This document shows, piece after piece, positions 8,335 to 16,034 of a stretch of DNA of 64,000 nt. Every line of letters begins with the position of its first letter. Positions within the stretch are counted from its first letter, which is position 1. Position numbers and translations under genes: made by a program. Under the pieces are notes generated by a model. The model did not search any database. It saw only the letters and a program-made list of their open reading frames with translations, and was not told where the DNA came from. Source of the stretch: Streptomyces roseolus. GTDB lineage: Bacteria > Actinomycetota > Actinomycetes > Streptomycetales > Streptomycetaceae. The stretch lies in assembly GCF_014649855.1 (NCBI RefSeq), contig NZ_BMTV01000036.1, forward strand, positions 1-64,000. The letters are read 5' to 3'.

Positions 8335-9426
8335 CTACGGGGTGCTCGGGGGCCGGTCCGGGATCACGACCGTGACCACGAGGCCCCCGGCCGGGCGGGC
8401 GGCGAGGCGCAGGGTGCCGCCGTGGGCGCGCACGATGCTCCGCACGAGCGCCAGGCCGAGCCCGACGCCGGCGTGTCCGTCGGTACGGACGCGGTCCGTG
8501 CCGCGCCGGAAGGGCTCGGTCAGGGTCGGTACGAGCTCCGCCGGGAGCACCGGCCCCGTGTTCTCGACCCGGACGAGCCCGGCGCCGTCCACCGCCTCGG
8601 TGTGCACGGTCACCGTGCCGCCGGCCGGCAGATTGTGGACGACGGCGTTCTGGACGAGGTTCGTCACCATCCGCAGCAGGAGCTCCGGCGAGCCTCCGGT
8701 CCGCGTCGCGCCACCGGTGACGTCGAGCGTGACGCCGCGCCGTTCGGCGAGCGGGAGCAGGGTCTCGGCGGCCTCCTCCGCGACGAGGGAGAGGTCGACG
8801 GGCTCGCGGGCGAAGCCGCCGCGGTCGCTGCGGCTCAGCAGCAGGAGGGCCTCGGTGAGGTCGATGGACCGCCGGTTGACGGCTCGGAGCCGCTCGATGA
8901 GCTCGTCCCGGTCGCGCGTGGGGTCCTCGCGGGCGACGTCGAGGAGCGCCTGCGAGACCGCGAGCGGCGTCCGCAGCTCGTGCGAGGCGTTCGCCGCGAA
9001 CCGCTGCTGCTCGGCGACGTGCGACTCCAGCCGTCCGAGCATCGTGTCGAAGGCGTCGGCGAGCTCCCGGAACTCGTCCTGGCGCCCCTCCATCCGGATC
9101 CGGTGCGCCAGCGAGCCGCCGCCCGCCGCCCGCGCCGCGGCCGTGATCCGGTCGAGCGGCGCGAGCATCCGCCCGGCCAGGAACCAGCCCCCGACGAGCC
9201 CGAACACGAGGAGGAACCCCAGCGCCACGCCCGCCGCGGGGAAGAAGGTCCGCACCAGGAGGTAGCGGTTGGGCGACACCCCGAGCAGGCCCTGGTCCTT
9301 GTCGGGCACGTAGCGCAGCAGGAACCCCCACACCACGGCCAGCAGCAGCGCACCGGCGACGGCGAGGAACCCGGCGTAGCTGAGCGCCAGCTTCAGCCGG
9401 ACGCTCGGCCCGGGCCGCCTAGCCAC
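8335..9426 (-). CDS. Two-component sensor histidine kinase
   Basis: A 363-residue membrane kinase that should phosphorylate the response regulator encoded just upstream. The start GTG 9426 overlaps the regulator's stop by 8 bases (GTGGCTAG), so translation is coupled. It has two membrane segments at about residues 11-38 and 62-84 with a short outside loop of only some 20 residues, then a HAMP region, the phospho-acceptor motif FAANASHELRTPL (His near 149), an N-box (NLVQNAVVHN) and a G2-like box (HAGVGLGLALVRSI). The very short sensor loop suggests that the signal is sensed in or at the membrane. It belongs to a VanZ-regulator-kinase run. The ligand is unknown. Confidence 0.93.
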   Translation of the reverse strand: MARRPGPSVRLKLALSYAGFLAVAGALLLAVVWGFLLRYVPDKDQGLLGVSPNRYLLVRTFFPAAGVALGFLLVFGLVGGWFLAGRMLAPLDRITAAARAAGGGSLAHRIRMEGRQDEFRELADAFDTMLGRLESHVAEQQRFAANASHELRTPLAVSQALLDVAREDPTRDRDELIERLRAVNRRSIDLTEALLLLSRSDRGGFAREPVDLSLVAEEAAETLLPLAERRGVTLDVTGGATRTGGSPELLLRMVTNLVQNAVVHNLPAGGTVTVHTEAVDGAGLVRVENTGPVLPAELVPTLTEPFRRGTDRVRTDGHAGVGLGLALVRSIVRAHGGTLRLAARPAGGLVVTVVIPDRPPSTP

Positions 9427-10135
9427 GCGGACCTCCGGCCCCGCCGGGCGCGCTGTCCCCTCCGGCCGTCCCGGGCCCGGTGTCGATGCGGTAGCCGACG
9501 CCCGGCACGGTGGCGATGACCCACGGCTCACCGAGCCGCTTGCGCAGCGCCGAGACCGTGATGCGCACGGCGTTGGTGAACGGGTCGGCGTTCTCGTCCC
9601 AGGCCCGGGCCAGCAGCTCCTCGGAGCCGACGACCCCTCCCTCGGCGGCGACGAGGACCTCCAGGACCGCGAACTGCTTGCGGGTGAGCGCCACGTACCG
9701 CCCGTCGCGGAAGACCTCCCGGCGGAACGGGTCCACCCGCAGCCCGGCGAGCTCGCGGACCGGCGGCCGGGCATGCCCGCGCCTGCGGTCGAGCGCGCGC
9801 AGCCGCATCACGAGCTCCCGCAGCTCGAACGGCTTGGTGAGGTAGTCGTCGGCCCCGAGGGCGAACCCGGACTCCTTGTCGTCGATCCGGTCCGCGGCCG
9901 TCAGCATCAGGATCGGGATGCCGCTGCCGGAGGCCACGATGTGCCGCGCGACCTCGTCGCCGGACGGGCCGGGGACGTCCCGGTCGAGGACCGCGAGGTC
10001 GTACGCGTGCAGCCGGAGCAGTTCCAGCGCGGTGTCCCCGTCGCCCGCGACGTCGGCGGCGATCGCCTCCAGCCGGAGCCCGTCCCGGACGGCCTCGGCG
10101 AGATACGGCTCGTCCTCCACGATCAGTACGCGCAT
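9419..10135 (-). CDS. OmpR/PhoB-family response regulator
   Basis: A 238-residue DNA-binding regulator. The receiver domain (about 1-120) has the acidic pair after LIVEDE, the phosphorylated Asp51 in VLDRDVPG, and the conserved Lys in YLTKPFEL. The winged-helix output domain (about 125-225) ends in the recognition/wing segment VRITVSALRKRLGEPWVIATVPGVGYRI written here in two parts: VRITVSALRKRLGEP and WVIATVPGVGYRI. It is cognate to the overlapping kinase gene and lies 9 bases downstream of the VanZ-like gene. The start is ATG 10135 with only a weak ribosome site, which fits read-through translation from the upstream gene. The target genes cannot be read from the sequence. Confidence 0.93.
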   Translation of the reverse strand: MRVLIVEDEPYLAEAVRDGLRLEAIAADVAGDGDTALELLRLHAYDLAVLDRDVPGPSGDEVARHIVASGSGIPILMLTAADRIDDKESGFALGADDYLTKPFELRELVMRLRALDRRRGHARPPVRELAGLRVDPFRREVFRDGRYVALTRKQFAVLEVLVAAEGGVVGSEELLARAWDENADPFTNAVRITVSALRKRLGEPWVIATVPGVGYRIDTGPGTAGGDSAPGGAGGPRG

Positions 10136-10144
10136 GCCCGAAGC

Positions 10145-10852
10145 CTAGGCAACCCGGCCGGTCCCGGCCGCGCGCGAGGCCGCGCCCACGGGCGCCCCCG
10201 TTCCCGCGCGGGTACGCCACCAGCGGCGGGACGCCAGCCCGGCGAGGACGGCTCCGGTCGCGTTGACCAGGACGTCGTCCACGGACGTCACCCGGTCGAG
10301 GCGCAGCACGTACTGGGCGGTCTCCACCAGCGCCGAGCAGCCCGCCCCCAGCGCCAGGAGCCGCGGCAGCGTCGCCACGGCGGCGAACCGGACCGGGGCG
10401 AAGAACCCGAGCGAGGCGAAGACCAGCAGGTTGCCGACGATCCCGAGCGGCCCCATCACGACCAGGTCCCGCAGCGGCACCAGGCTCACCCGGGGCGGTA
10501 CGACTCCGGCCCCGCCGCCCGGGATCAGCGTCATCCACAGGAACGGCAGCGTCCCGTGCACCATGCCCACCTCGGCCAGCGAAAGCCGCCGCGCCGACGC
10601 GACCCCCGCCGCCCGCCGGCGCCGCGCGAGCCCCCACGCCACGAGGACCGCCGCCGGCAGCGTGACCAGCGTCATCAGCACGACACCGTTGAACGTCCCG
10701 AAGCACCGCTGCCACTGACCGGACAGGCACAGCGGCGCGCTCATCAGGAGCGGCCCCCGTACGACGAACAGGCCGCCCGCCACCAGGAGGGCGGCGAGGG
10801 CGGCGAGGCAGAGGCGGGCGATCCGGCGCGTGTCGCTGTGCATGCCGTCCAT
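10145..10852 (-). CDS. VanZ-family integral membrane protein
   Basis: A membrane protein of about 235 residues with four to five hydrophobic segments. The C-terminal part carries the VanZ signature, the sequence RVTSVDDVLVNATGAVLAG, which resembles the R-x-x-D-x-D-D-x-x-x-N-x-x-G pattern of the family. VanZ of Enterococcus lowers sensitivity to teicoplanin; most actinobacterial members have no known role. The start is probably ATG 10852 (MDGMHSDTRR) or ATG 10843; neither has a clear ribosome site. The two-component genes follow 9 bases downstream on the same strand, so the three are probably one operon, and a link to cell-wall stress sensing is an inference. Confidence 0.82.
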   Translation of the reverse strand: MDGMHSDTRRIARLCLAALAALLVAGGLFVVRGPLLMSAPLCLSGQWQRCFGTFNGVVLMTLVTLPAAVLVAWGLARRRRAAGVASARRLSLAEVGMVHGTLPFLWMTLIPGGGAGVVPPRVSLVPLRDLVVMGPLGIVGNLLVFASLGFFAPVRFAAVATLPRLLALGAGCSALVETAQYVLRLDRVTSVDDVLVNATGAVLAGLASRRWWRTRAGTGAPVGAASRAAGTGRVA

Positions 10853-10960
10853 GGAACAGGGCGGGCGGTTGCGGCGGCGTATGCGGTTTTCGATACGCGC
10901 ACGATACGGAGGAGGGGCTCCGGTCCCCTCGCGCGACACGGAGGACGACGGGCCGGCAGG

Positions 10961-11239
10961 TCACTCCCGCCGGGCGTCCTCCAGCCAGGTGATGCGGGTG
11001 AACGTCACCGACTCGGGGTCCCCGGCGAACCACTCGACGAGCACGGGACGCCCGGGGACGTCGAGGTCGAAGACGTCGCCCCACTCGTCGATGGGGCCGG
11101 CCCCGGGCGGCACGGTGCCGCGCTCGTGCGCGGCGGTGACGCCGGTCAGGGTCCGTACGGTCGCGGTGAACGTCTCCGGGGCCTCGGCGGACATGGCGGC
11201 GAGGACGGCGGCCGCCTGCTCGCTCAGACCGTGGTTCAC
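10961..11239 (-). CDS. Small protein, possible RelE-like toxin partner
   Basis: A 92-residue protein starting at GTG 11239, which overlaps the TGA of the upstream gene as GTGA. Without that coupling the start would be hard to place, because the frame stays open far upstream. The size, the helical N-terminus (LSEQAAAVLAAMSAEAPETF) and a beta-rich C-terminus ending VTFTRITWLEDARRE resemble the layout of RelE/ParE-type toxins, but I see no diagnostic catalytic residues. The partner upstream is DUF6247-like. An alternative is an unrelated small protein pair. The toxin role is an inference from order, size and coupling. Confidence 0.65.
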   Translation of the reverse strand: MNHGLSEQAAAVLAAMSAEAPETFTATVRTLTGVTAAHERGTVPPGAGPIDEWGDVFDLDVPGRPVLVEWFAGDPESVTFTRITWLEDARRE

Positions 11240-11580
11240 CGGGCCCCGTTCAGCGAGGCCAGGACGTCGTCCAGGGGCCGGACCCGCATCCCGTCCCCTT
11301 CGCCGACCCGCAGCGCACCCGCCTGCGCGCGGTCCGCGTCGCTGCGCCGCGTGTCGGCGACGGCCCGCAGCTGCCACCGCTCCATCACCGCCAGCTGCGC
11401 CTCCCCGGCCTCCGCGGCCAGCAGCTCCTCCAGGAACGGCCCCCTGCGGCCCGGCGCGAGCGCCGCCGCGATCGCGTTGGCGGTACGGGGCAGACCCGGC
11501 TCGGCGGACGCCTCGGCGGACGCGTCGGTCCCACCGGACCCGCCGGCACCGGGTCCCCCGCCACGGGACGGGCTGCCCAT
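11236..11580 (-). CDS. DUF6247-like small protein, possible antitoxin
   Basis: A 114-residue protein. ATG 11580 is set by a perfect AAGGAGG about 8 bases upstream; the longer frame to 11640 is rejected. The first 30 residues are Gly/Ser/Pro-rich and probably disordered. The rest (ANAIAAALAPGRRGPFLEEL and AVMERWQLRAVADTR) fits the helical pattern of DUF6247, an actinobacterial family with the order I-x-x-A-L, R-x-x-F-x-x-E-L, then a Trp helix. It is the first gene of a coupled pair. DUF6247 genes often sit before small uncharacterised genes, which suggests an antitoxin role. The family match is by eye and moderate. Confidence 0.68.
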   Translation of the reverse strand: MGSPSRGGGPGAGGSGGTDASAEASAEPGLPRTANAIAAALAPGRRGPFLEELLAAEAGEAQLAVMERWQLRAVADTRRSDADRAQAGALRVGEGDGMRVRPLDDVLASLNGAR

Positions 11581-11770
11581 CGCGGACCTCCTTCCGTCCG
11601 GACGCCGCCGTCTGACGGGGCGTCGACTCCCTGGGTCCACGGTAGGGGAGCGACTGACCGACGGGGAGCGCGCGGGCGCGTCGGGAGCCGGGCCGAGGGG
11701 GGACCGGCTGCGAGAATGGCGTCGCCCGGCGTGGAGCGGCTGTCGGACCCGTGGCTGAAGGGGACTTCTG

Positions 11771-12337
11771 ATGCGCAGTGTGACCTATTCGATGGGCGTC
11801 TCGCTGGACGGCTACATCGTGGACGCGGACGGCGACATCGACTGGGGGGACCCGGACGAGGAGGTCTTCCGCTTCGTCATCGAGGAGACCCGGAGGGTCG
11901 GAGTCCACCTGCTCGGCCGACGGCTGTACGAGACGATGCTGTACTGGGAGGGCATGGAGCAGGACCCGACGCTCGACCCCCCGACGCGCGCGTGGGTCGA
12001 GGTGTGGAACCCGCTGCCCAAGGTGGTCTTCTCCCGGACGCTGACCGAGGTGCGGGGACGTGCCCGGCTCGCCACCGGCAGCCTGGCGGAGGAGATCGAA
12101 CGGCTGCGGGCGGAGCCGGGGGAGGGCGACATCGCCCTCGGCGGCGCGGACCTCGCCGCCGCGGCCGCCGAGGCGGACCTGATCGACGAGTACCGGGTCA
12201 GGATCTCGCCGGTGCTGCTCGGTGGCGGCACCCCCTTCTTCGCCCGGGACCGGCGCCGGGTGAAGCTCGAACTCGCCGAATCCCGCACCTTCCGCTCCTC
12301 CCAGGTCGTCCACCTCCGCTACCGTGTGTCGCGCTAG
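11771..12337 (+). CDS. Dihydrofolate reductase-like (RibD C-terminal) family protein
   Basis: A 188-residue NADPH-dependent reductase of the DHFR/RibD-C fold, probably cytoplasmic. It starts MRSVTYSMGVSLDGYIVDADGDIDW, which contains the S-L-D-G-Y-I signature of the family, and continues with LLGRRLYETMLYW (the G-R-x-x-Y-E-T/M motif), ALGGADLAAAAAEADLIDEYRVRISPVLLGGGTPFF and a final beta strand. Length is typical. ATG 11771 is preceded by AAGGGGA. Members reduce flavin precursors or unknown substrates and rarely replace the essential dihydrofolate reductase. A hypothetical gene follows after 27 bases in the same direction. Confidence 0.92.
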   Translation: MRSVTYSMGVSLDGYIVDADGDIDWGDPDEEVFRFVIEETRRVGVHLLGRRLYETMLYWEGMEQDPTLDPPTRAWVEVWNPLPKVVFSRTLTEVRGRARLATGSLAEEIERLRAEPGEGDIALGGADLAAAAAEADLIDEYRVRISPVLLGGGTPFFARDRRRVKLELAESRTFRSSQVVHLRYRVSR

Positions 12338-12364
12338 CGCACGCGCACCGAGGGACCGGAGCAG

Positions 12365-13000
12365 ATGGTGCACGTGATGCGGGCCGTCCTGGAGGTCTCC
12401 GTGCCCGAGGGGTTCGACCTGTGGCCGGTGGCCGGGGCCGACGCTTCCGGGTTCCTCGCGCTGACCGGGCGGCTCTCCCCGGCGGAGGTCGGGACGGCCG
12501 TGACGGCGCTCGCCGCCTGCAACAGGCCGGCCGGCGAAGGCGACGACCGGCCGCCGCGGGACGCGGCCGGAACCTTCCTGCGGGGGCTGCTCTCCTCCGA
12601 CGAGGTCTTCGCCGCCGGAGGCCTGCGCGTCGTCGACCCCGGCACGGGCGTCGCCTTCGTTCCCGGGTGCTGCGACGGGCTGGAGGACTGGCGGGACTGG
12701 TACCGGCTCGCCGACGGGGACGGGACGCTCGGCTTCGGGCACGAACCGGTGTCGCCGGCGGCGGAACGGCACGGCGACACCCTCCGGCTCACCGTCGACG
12801 CCGAACGGGACGACAGCCCGGTGATCGAGCTGCCCGCCCACGCGCTGCGCGGCATGCTCGCGGGAGTGGAGCGGGACCTGGCCGCGTTCCTCGACCTGGC
12901 GGTCGCGTGGGCCGCCGTCCGCGTTCCCGGACACGACCGGGCCCTCGTCGCCGCCCTCGCCCGCGCCCTGGACGTGCCGCCGCCGACCGGGACGACCTGA
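12365..13000 (+). CDS. Hypothetical protein, 211 aa
   Basis: A 211-residue soluble protein, start ATG 12365 with GGAG about 6-9 bases upstream. The middle holds VVDPGTGVAFVPGCCDGLEDW, with a Cys pair and Trp residues (WRDWYRLADGDGTLGFGHEPV), and the C-terminal part is helical. This general look (a PGCC-x-GLE-DWR-x-W motif and an acidic, aromatic core) occurs in uncharacterised Streptomyces proteins that I cannot name. No signal peptide or membrane segment. It lies 27 bases after the reductase gene and may share its transcript. Function unknown. Confidence 0.78.
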   Translation: MVHVMRAVLEVSVPEGFDLWPVAGADASGFLALTGRLSPAEVGTAVTALAACNRPAGEGDDRPPRDAAGTFLRGLLSSDEVFAAGGLRVVDPGTGVAFVPGCCDGLEDWRDWYRLADGDGTLGFGHEPVSPAAERHGDTLRLTVDAERDDSPVIELPAHALRGMLAGVERDLAAFLDLAVAWAAVRVPGHDRALVAALARALDVPPPTGTT

Positions 13001-13094
13001 CGGCTCGTCCGGGCGGCCCGGCCGGTTGTCGGACGCCCGTGCGATCATGCGGTCCGACCCGTCGACCACGGGGCGAGCGAGAACGGGAGTGCGT

Positions 13095-14222
13095 GTGAGC
13101 GGGACCGGGGGGCCGGACGGAGCGTCCGTGTCGGACGAGGAATGGGAGCGGTTCCTGCGGGACGCGGAGGCGGGAGCCGGCAGCGCGCCCGTCGAGCCGT
13201 CGGCGCGGGCCCGTGAGACGGAGCGGCGGCTGCGGGACGGGGCCGGGCGGCCCGAGGGGTGGCGCACGTACACGCCCGCCTCGCCGCGCCCCCGGAGCAG
13301 GACGGGCTGGTACCTGACCGGGTTCGCCGCGGCCGTCGCGCTGCTGGCCGTCGCGCTCTTCCCGCAGCAGATCGTCGGCTGGTCCGGCGGCGACGGCGGG
13401 CAGGACGCGACGCCCCTCGCCGCCGAGACCGGGCCCCCGCGGGAGGCGCCGGGGGCCGGGCCGGACGGCCGGGCCACCCTGGCCGAGCCCTTCCGGGGCT
13501 CGCCCGCCGCCCGGTGGGCCGACGGCGCGGCCGGGATCACGGTGCCGGCCGCGAAGGCGACCGGCTGGATGGACGCGGCCCAGGTCGAACAGGCCCTGGG
13601 GCGGAGCCGGGACTTCCTGGTTGCCGCCGGCCTCGACCCCCGCGTGCTGCGCGGCGCCCGCCCCACCGAGGCGATCACGCTCCTGAACCCGCACCAGAAG
13701 GACGTCCAGCGGTACCTCCGTACCGCCCTGTCCGCCAGGACGCCGACGCCCGACACCGATCCGCTGCTCCTCTTCAGCCGCTTCCGGCCGGAGCAGACCC
13801 GGCTGGTCGGCGACGTCGTCAAGACGCGGGGCCGGCTCACGTACCGCGAGGGGAAGCGCGGCGCGGTCGAGGTGACGGCGGACGTCACCTTCGTCTACCC
13901 GGTCACCCCGGCCGCCGGCGACGGCGAGGTCATCCGGACGATCGCGCGGCGCCAGATCGTCATGAGCTGGGACGACCCCGACGAGGTCGTCACCGAACCG
14001 GGCACGATGACCCTCCTCTCCTACGCCCTCGACATGACCAACGGCGGCTGCGACGCCCCCACGGGCTACTTCGTGCCGCCCTTCGGCCGGGCCGCCGCCG
14101 ACGAGGAGGGGGCCACCGACGCCTCCCGGCAGGTCGACCCGTACGACCGCACCGAACCGCTCGACCTGAGCGGCGGGACGGGTACGGCAGGCGACGGATG
14201 CGCCACCGCCACCCGCTCCTGA
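13095..14222 (+). CDS. Membrane-anchored hypothetical protein, 375 aa
   Basis: A 375-residue protein with a cytoplasmic acidic N-terminus (SDEEWERFLRDAEAG), one membrane segment near residues 75-95 (YLTGFAAAVALLAVALFPQQ) and an extracytoplasmic C-terminal domain of about 270 residues. The start is placed at GTG 13095 because GGGAG lies about 6 bases upstream; the longer frame from 13026 lacks one. The outer domain includes LNPHQKDVQRYLRTALSARTP, a beta-rich part with VEVTADVTFVYPVTPA, and a Cys pair near the end (NGGCDAPTGY, GDGCATATRS) that could form a disulfide. It is probably a cell-surface protein found across Streptomyces. Function unknown; a strong hairpin lies about 160 bases downstream. 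Confidence 0.78.
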   Translation: MSGTGGPDGASVSDEEWERFLRDAEAGAGSAPVEPSARARETERRLRDGAGRPEGWRTYTPASPRPRSRTGWYLTGFAAAVALLAVALFPQQIVGWSGGDGGQDATPLAAETGPPREAPGAGPDGRATLAEPFRGSPAARWADGAAGITVPAAKATGWMDAAQVEQALGRSRDFLVAAGLDPRVLRGARPTEAITLLNPHQKDVQRYLRTALSARTPTPDTDPLLLFSRFRPEQTRLVGDVVKTRGRLTYREGKRGAVEVTADVTFVYPVTPAAGDGEVIRTIARRQIVMSWDDPDEVVTEPGTMTLLSYALDMTNGGCDAPTGYFVPPFGRAAADEEGATDASRQVDPYDRTEPLDLSGGTGTAGDGCATATRS

Positions 14223-14295
14223 GCCTCCCCGGAACCCGCGGGACGAGGAATCCGGAGCCCGCGGGACGAGGTGTCCCGAGCCGCAGGACCGCGCC

Positions 14296-14370
14296 GGCCA
14301 CGTCCTGCGCGACGACCGGGGCCCGCGCGTCCTCGACTCCCGCACCCTGGTGACGGCCTTCGCCTCCTGA
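14296..14370 (+). pseudogene. Possible C-terminal gene remnant
   Basis: Twenty-four codons ending in TGA read GHVLRDDRGPRVLDSRTLVT... with Streptomyces-like third-base G/C preference. No start codon or ribosome site lies in the same frame upstream before low-quality sequence, and the frame differs from that of the preceding gene. It could be the decayed end of a small gene, or chance. I do not recognise the family. Confidence 0.25.
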
Positions 14371-14379
14371 AACGGACTG

Positions 14380-14407
14380 TGCCCCACACCCTGAAGGGTG
14401 TGGGGCA
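14380..14407. terminator. Bidirectional hairpin terminator
   Basis: A perfect 12-base stem TGCCCCACACCC (14,380-14,391), loop TGAA, and its complement GGGTGTGGGGCA (14,396-14,407). There is no T-run, as is common for Streptomyces terminators. It lies between the 375-aa protein gene (plus) and the small secreted protein gene (minus), which converge, so it can serve both. Confidence 0.85.
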
Positions 14408-14548
14408 CCGGAGAGCGGGATTCCAACGACCGGTCGGCCCCTCCCTCCGTGGTTCCCACCGTAGTGGGTGCCCGCAGGGGGAAGCCCTGATTCCGTGCCT
14501 CGATGACCGGAACGGGTGACGGCGGGCGGGCTCGCTGACGAGCATGCG

Positions 14549-14851
14549 TCAGGCGGAGAACGATCCGGCGCCGCCCGGCACGTGGGTGCCGTGGCCGGGC
14601 TGGACGACCACCGAGGGGCCGACGCAGAACGGGTTGCCGTAGATCCGCACCGGTCCGTCCGTCCGGTTGGTCAGCACGTGCGCGACCGTGGGCAGCTGCC
14701 GGCAGCCGGACGGGTCCCGGTAGACGTCCAGCGGCTGGACCTCGGTGGAGAAGACGACGACGTCGCCGGAGGCGGCGGCCTGGGCGGAACCGGCCGGACC
14801 GAGCACCGCGCTCGCGGCGACCAGGGAGATCAGAACTGCTCGTGTGCGCAT
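14549..14851 (-). CDS. Small secreted protein, 100 aa
   Basis: A 100-residue exported protein. ATG 14851 is chosen because AAGGA lies about 7 bases upstream and because it gives a clean Sec signal peptide, MRTRAVLISLVAASAVLGPA followed by GSAQAAA, with cleavage near residue 28. The mature part of about 70 residues is beta-rich (DVVVFSTEVQPLDVYRDPSG, HVLTNRTDGPVRIYGNPFC) and has two Cys residues likely to pair. It resembles a small beta/gamma-crystallin-like or inhibitor-like fold, but no family is certain. It lies downstream of, and in the same direction as, the GntR gene, with 182 bases between. It ends at the convergent terminator. Confidence 0.8.
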   Translation of the reverse strand: MRTRAVLISLVAASAVLGPAGSAQAAASGDVVVFSTEVQPLDVYRDPSGCRQLPTVAHVLTNRTDGPVRIYGNPFCVGPSVVVQPGHGTHVPGGAGSFSA

Positions 14852-15033
14852 CGGGCGTCCTTGGCAAGGGAGGTTCCCGCATCGGCGCGGGCTCGCACCA
14901 CAGCTACCGGGCGGCCCGGCCAAGATCCACTTCATCCCGGGTGGTTTCACTCTCCAGGCCGAGAGGAACCCGCCTGGAGGAGACCGTCCTTGACACCGCA
15001 CACGCCGCCCGCGCCGCACACGACGGCGGTGGC

Positions 15034-15879
15034 TCAGGTGTGGTGCTGGACGACGCCCCGGGTGGAGAAGGGGACCGGGTCGCCGGCGGTGAAGTCGCCG
15101 GGCGGGATGCCCGGGTGGTGGCCCTGTTCCGCGTCGGAGTGGTCGTCGGCGGGGTTGAGGGTGAGACGGGAGACGATGCGGTAGCGGTCGCCCCGGTACA
15201 GGGAGTGGACGTACTCCACGGCGCGGCCGTGGCTGTCCGTGGTGAGGCGCTCGAAGAGGAGGGCGGGGGAGAGCTCCGGGACGTCCAGGAGGTCGGCCTC
15301 GGCGCGGGTGACGACGGTGGGCTCGATGGACTGGACCGCCTCGCTGACCCGGATGCCGTGGCGGTCGCGGAGGTGTTCGTACAGGTCGCCCTGTTCCAGC
15401 TCCTCACTGGTCAGGCCGGGAGCGAGGTCGGCGCGGACGTGCAGGTGCTCGATGGCCATGGGGGAGCCGTCGACGAGCCGGAGGCGGGCGACGTAGAGGA
15501 TCTCGGCGGCGGGGGAGACCCGCAGCTTGCGGCTGACGCGGGCGCCCGCCGGAAGGGTGCGGAACTCGAGGAGCCGGCTGGTCCACACCCCGCCGGCCTG
15601 CGGGAGGGTGAAGGAGCTGCGGTCGGAGATCAGCTCCTGGGTGATCTTCTCCGCCGCGACGAACATGCCCCGGCCGTGCTCGCGGACCAGCAGCCCCGCG
15701 ACGACCAGCTCGTCCACGGCCGCGCGCAGGGTGGGGCGCGACACGCCGAGCCGGGCGCAGAGGGCGCGCTCGGACGGGATGGCGTCGCCGGGGCGCCTCG
15801 CCTCGATGAGCTCGCGGATCGCGTCACGGACCCGCTCGCGCTTGAGCATCGCGCCGGAGGCTGCCGCGTCGATCTCCAT
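15034..15879 (-). CDS. GntR/UTRA (HutC subfamily) transcriptional regulator of the sugar-uptake locus
   Basis: A 281-residue repressor-type regulator. The winged HTH is at about 14-75 (IPSERALCARLGVSRPTLRA is its recognition part, then VREHGRGMFVA), and the effector-binding UTRA domain lies at about 95-240, with SPMAIEHLHVRADL and a DasR-like RAVEYVHSLYRGDRYRIVSR. Domain order is that of DasR, which binds GlcN-6-P, but the sequence is clearly a paralogue. The frame opens at 15,936, but a promoter (-10 at 15,921-15,926) lies inside that extension, so ATG 15879 (MEIDAAAS) is preferred. The extension would also add a rare TTA codon. It is divergent from the transporter operon and probably controls both. 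The ligand is likely a sugar phosphate; identity unknown. Confidence 0.88.
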   Translation of the reverse strand: MEIDAAASGAMLKRERVRDAIRELIEARRPGDAIPSERALCARLGVSRPTLRAAVDELVVAGLLVREHGRGMFVAAEKITQELISDRSSFTLPQAGGVWTSRLLEFRTLPAGARVSRKLRVSPAAEILYVARLRLVDGSPMAIEHLHVRADLAPGLTSEELEQGDLYEHLRDRHGIRVSEAVQSIEPTVVTRAEADLLDVPELSPALLFERLTTDSHGRAVEYVHSLYRGDRYRIVSRLTLNPADDHSDAEQGHHPGIPPGDFTAGDPVPFSTRGVVQHHT

Positions 15880-15913
15880 GGGGCTCTCGTTCGTCGTCGG
15901 GACATGCTGTTCG

Positions 15914-15941
15914 CTGGTCAACCATAACTGGTCCACTGGTC
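15914..15941. promoter_or_regulatory. CTGGTC direct repeats, putative operator of the GntR gene
   Basis: Three copies of CTGGTC on the plus strand start at 15,914, 15,928 and 15,936 (steps of 14 and 8 bases). ACTGGTCCACTGGTC resembles one half of the DasR consensus ACTGGTCTAGACCAGT, but the second half is repeated directly and not inverted. The last two copies lie within the spacer of the minus-strand promoter. Confidence 0.6.
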
Positions 15942-15950
15942 AGCTTTCAA
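15921..15950 (-). promoter_or_regulatory. Promoter of the GntR gene
   Basis: On the minus strand TTGAAA (15,950-15,945) is followed by an 18-base spacer and TATGGT (15,926-15,921), a good housekeeping-type -35/-10 pair. Transcription should begin near 15,914, giving a leader of about 35 bases before ATG 15879. The spacer holds two CTGGTC copies, which would let the regulator block its own promoter. Confidence 0.6.
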
Positions 15951-16034
15951 CGGCGAGCGCGGCTCCGTCGGTCGGTTGGCTCTTCCCCTGAAGTCGGCGA
16001 AAAACGCTCTGTGTTCCGGGGGTTGACGGTCACA

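Larger units (their letters stand above)
14223..14548. other. Intergenic stretch with terminator, gene remnant and a lone hairpin
   Basis: This 326-base stretch between convergent genes has no credible complete gene. Bases 14,296-14,370 read on the plus strand as GHVLRDDRGPRVLDSRTLV and a few more residues to a TGA, with good codon bias but no start, like the tail of a lost gene. A strong terminator hairpin follows at 14,380-14,407. Bases 14,450-14,480 hold a single GTGGTTCCCAC-CGTA-GTGGG hairpin. The rest shows nothing. Confidence 0.45.

Noticed and set aside
14450-14480. CRISPR-like repeat (GTGGTTCCCAC-CGTA-GTGGG)
   Set aside because: Only one copy with no spacers or cas genes nearby; a single hairpin is not an array.
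15880-15936. N-terminal extension of the GntR regulator starting MDQLWLTSEQ
   Set aside because: The extension covers the predicted -10 box and operator repeats and contains a rare TTA codon; ATG 15879 lies downstream of the promoter.
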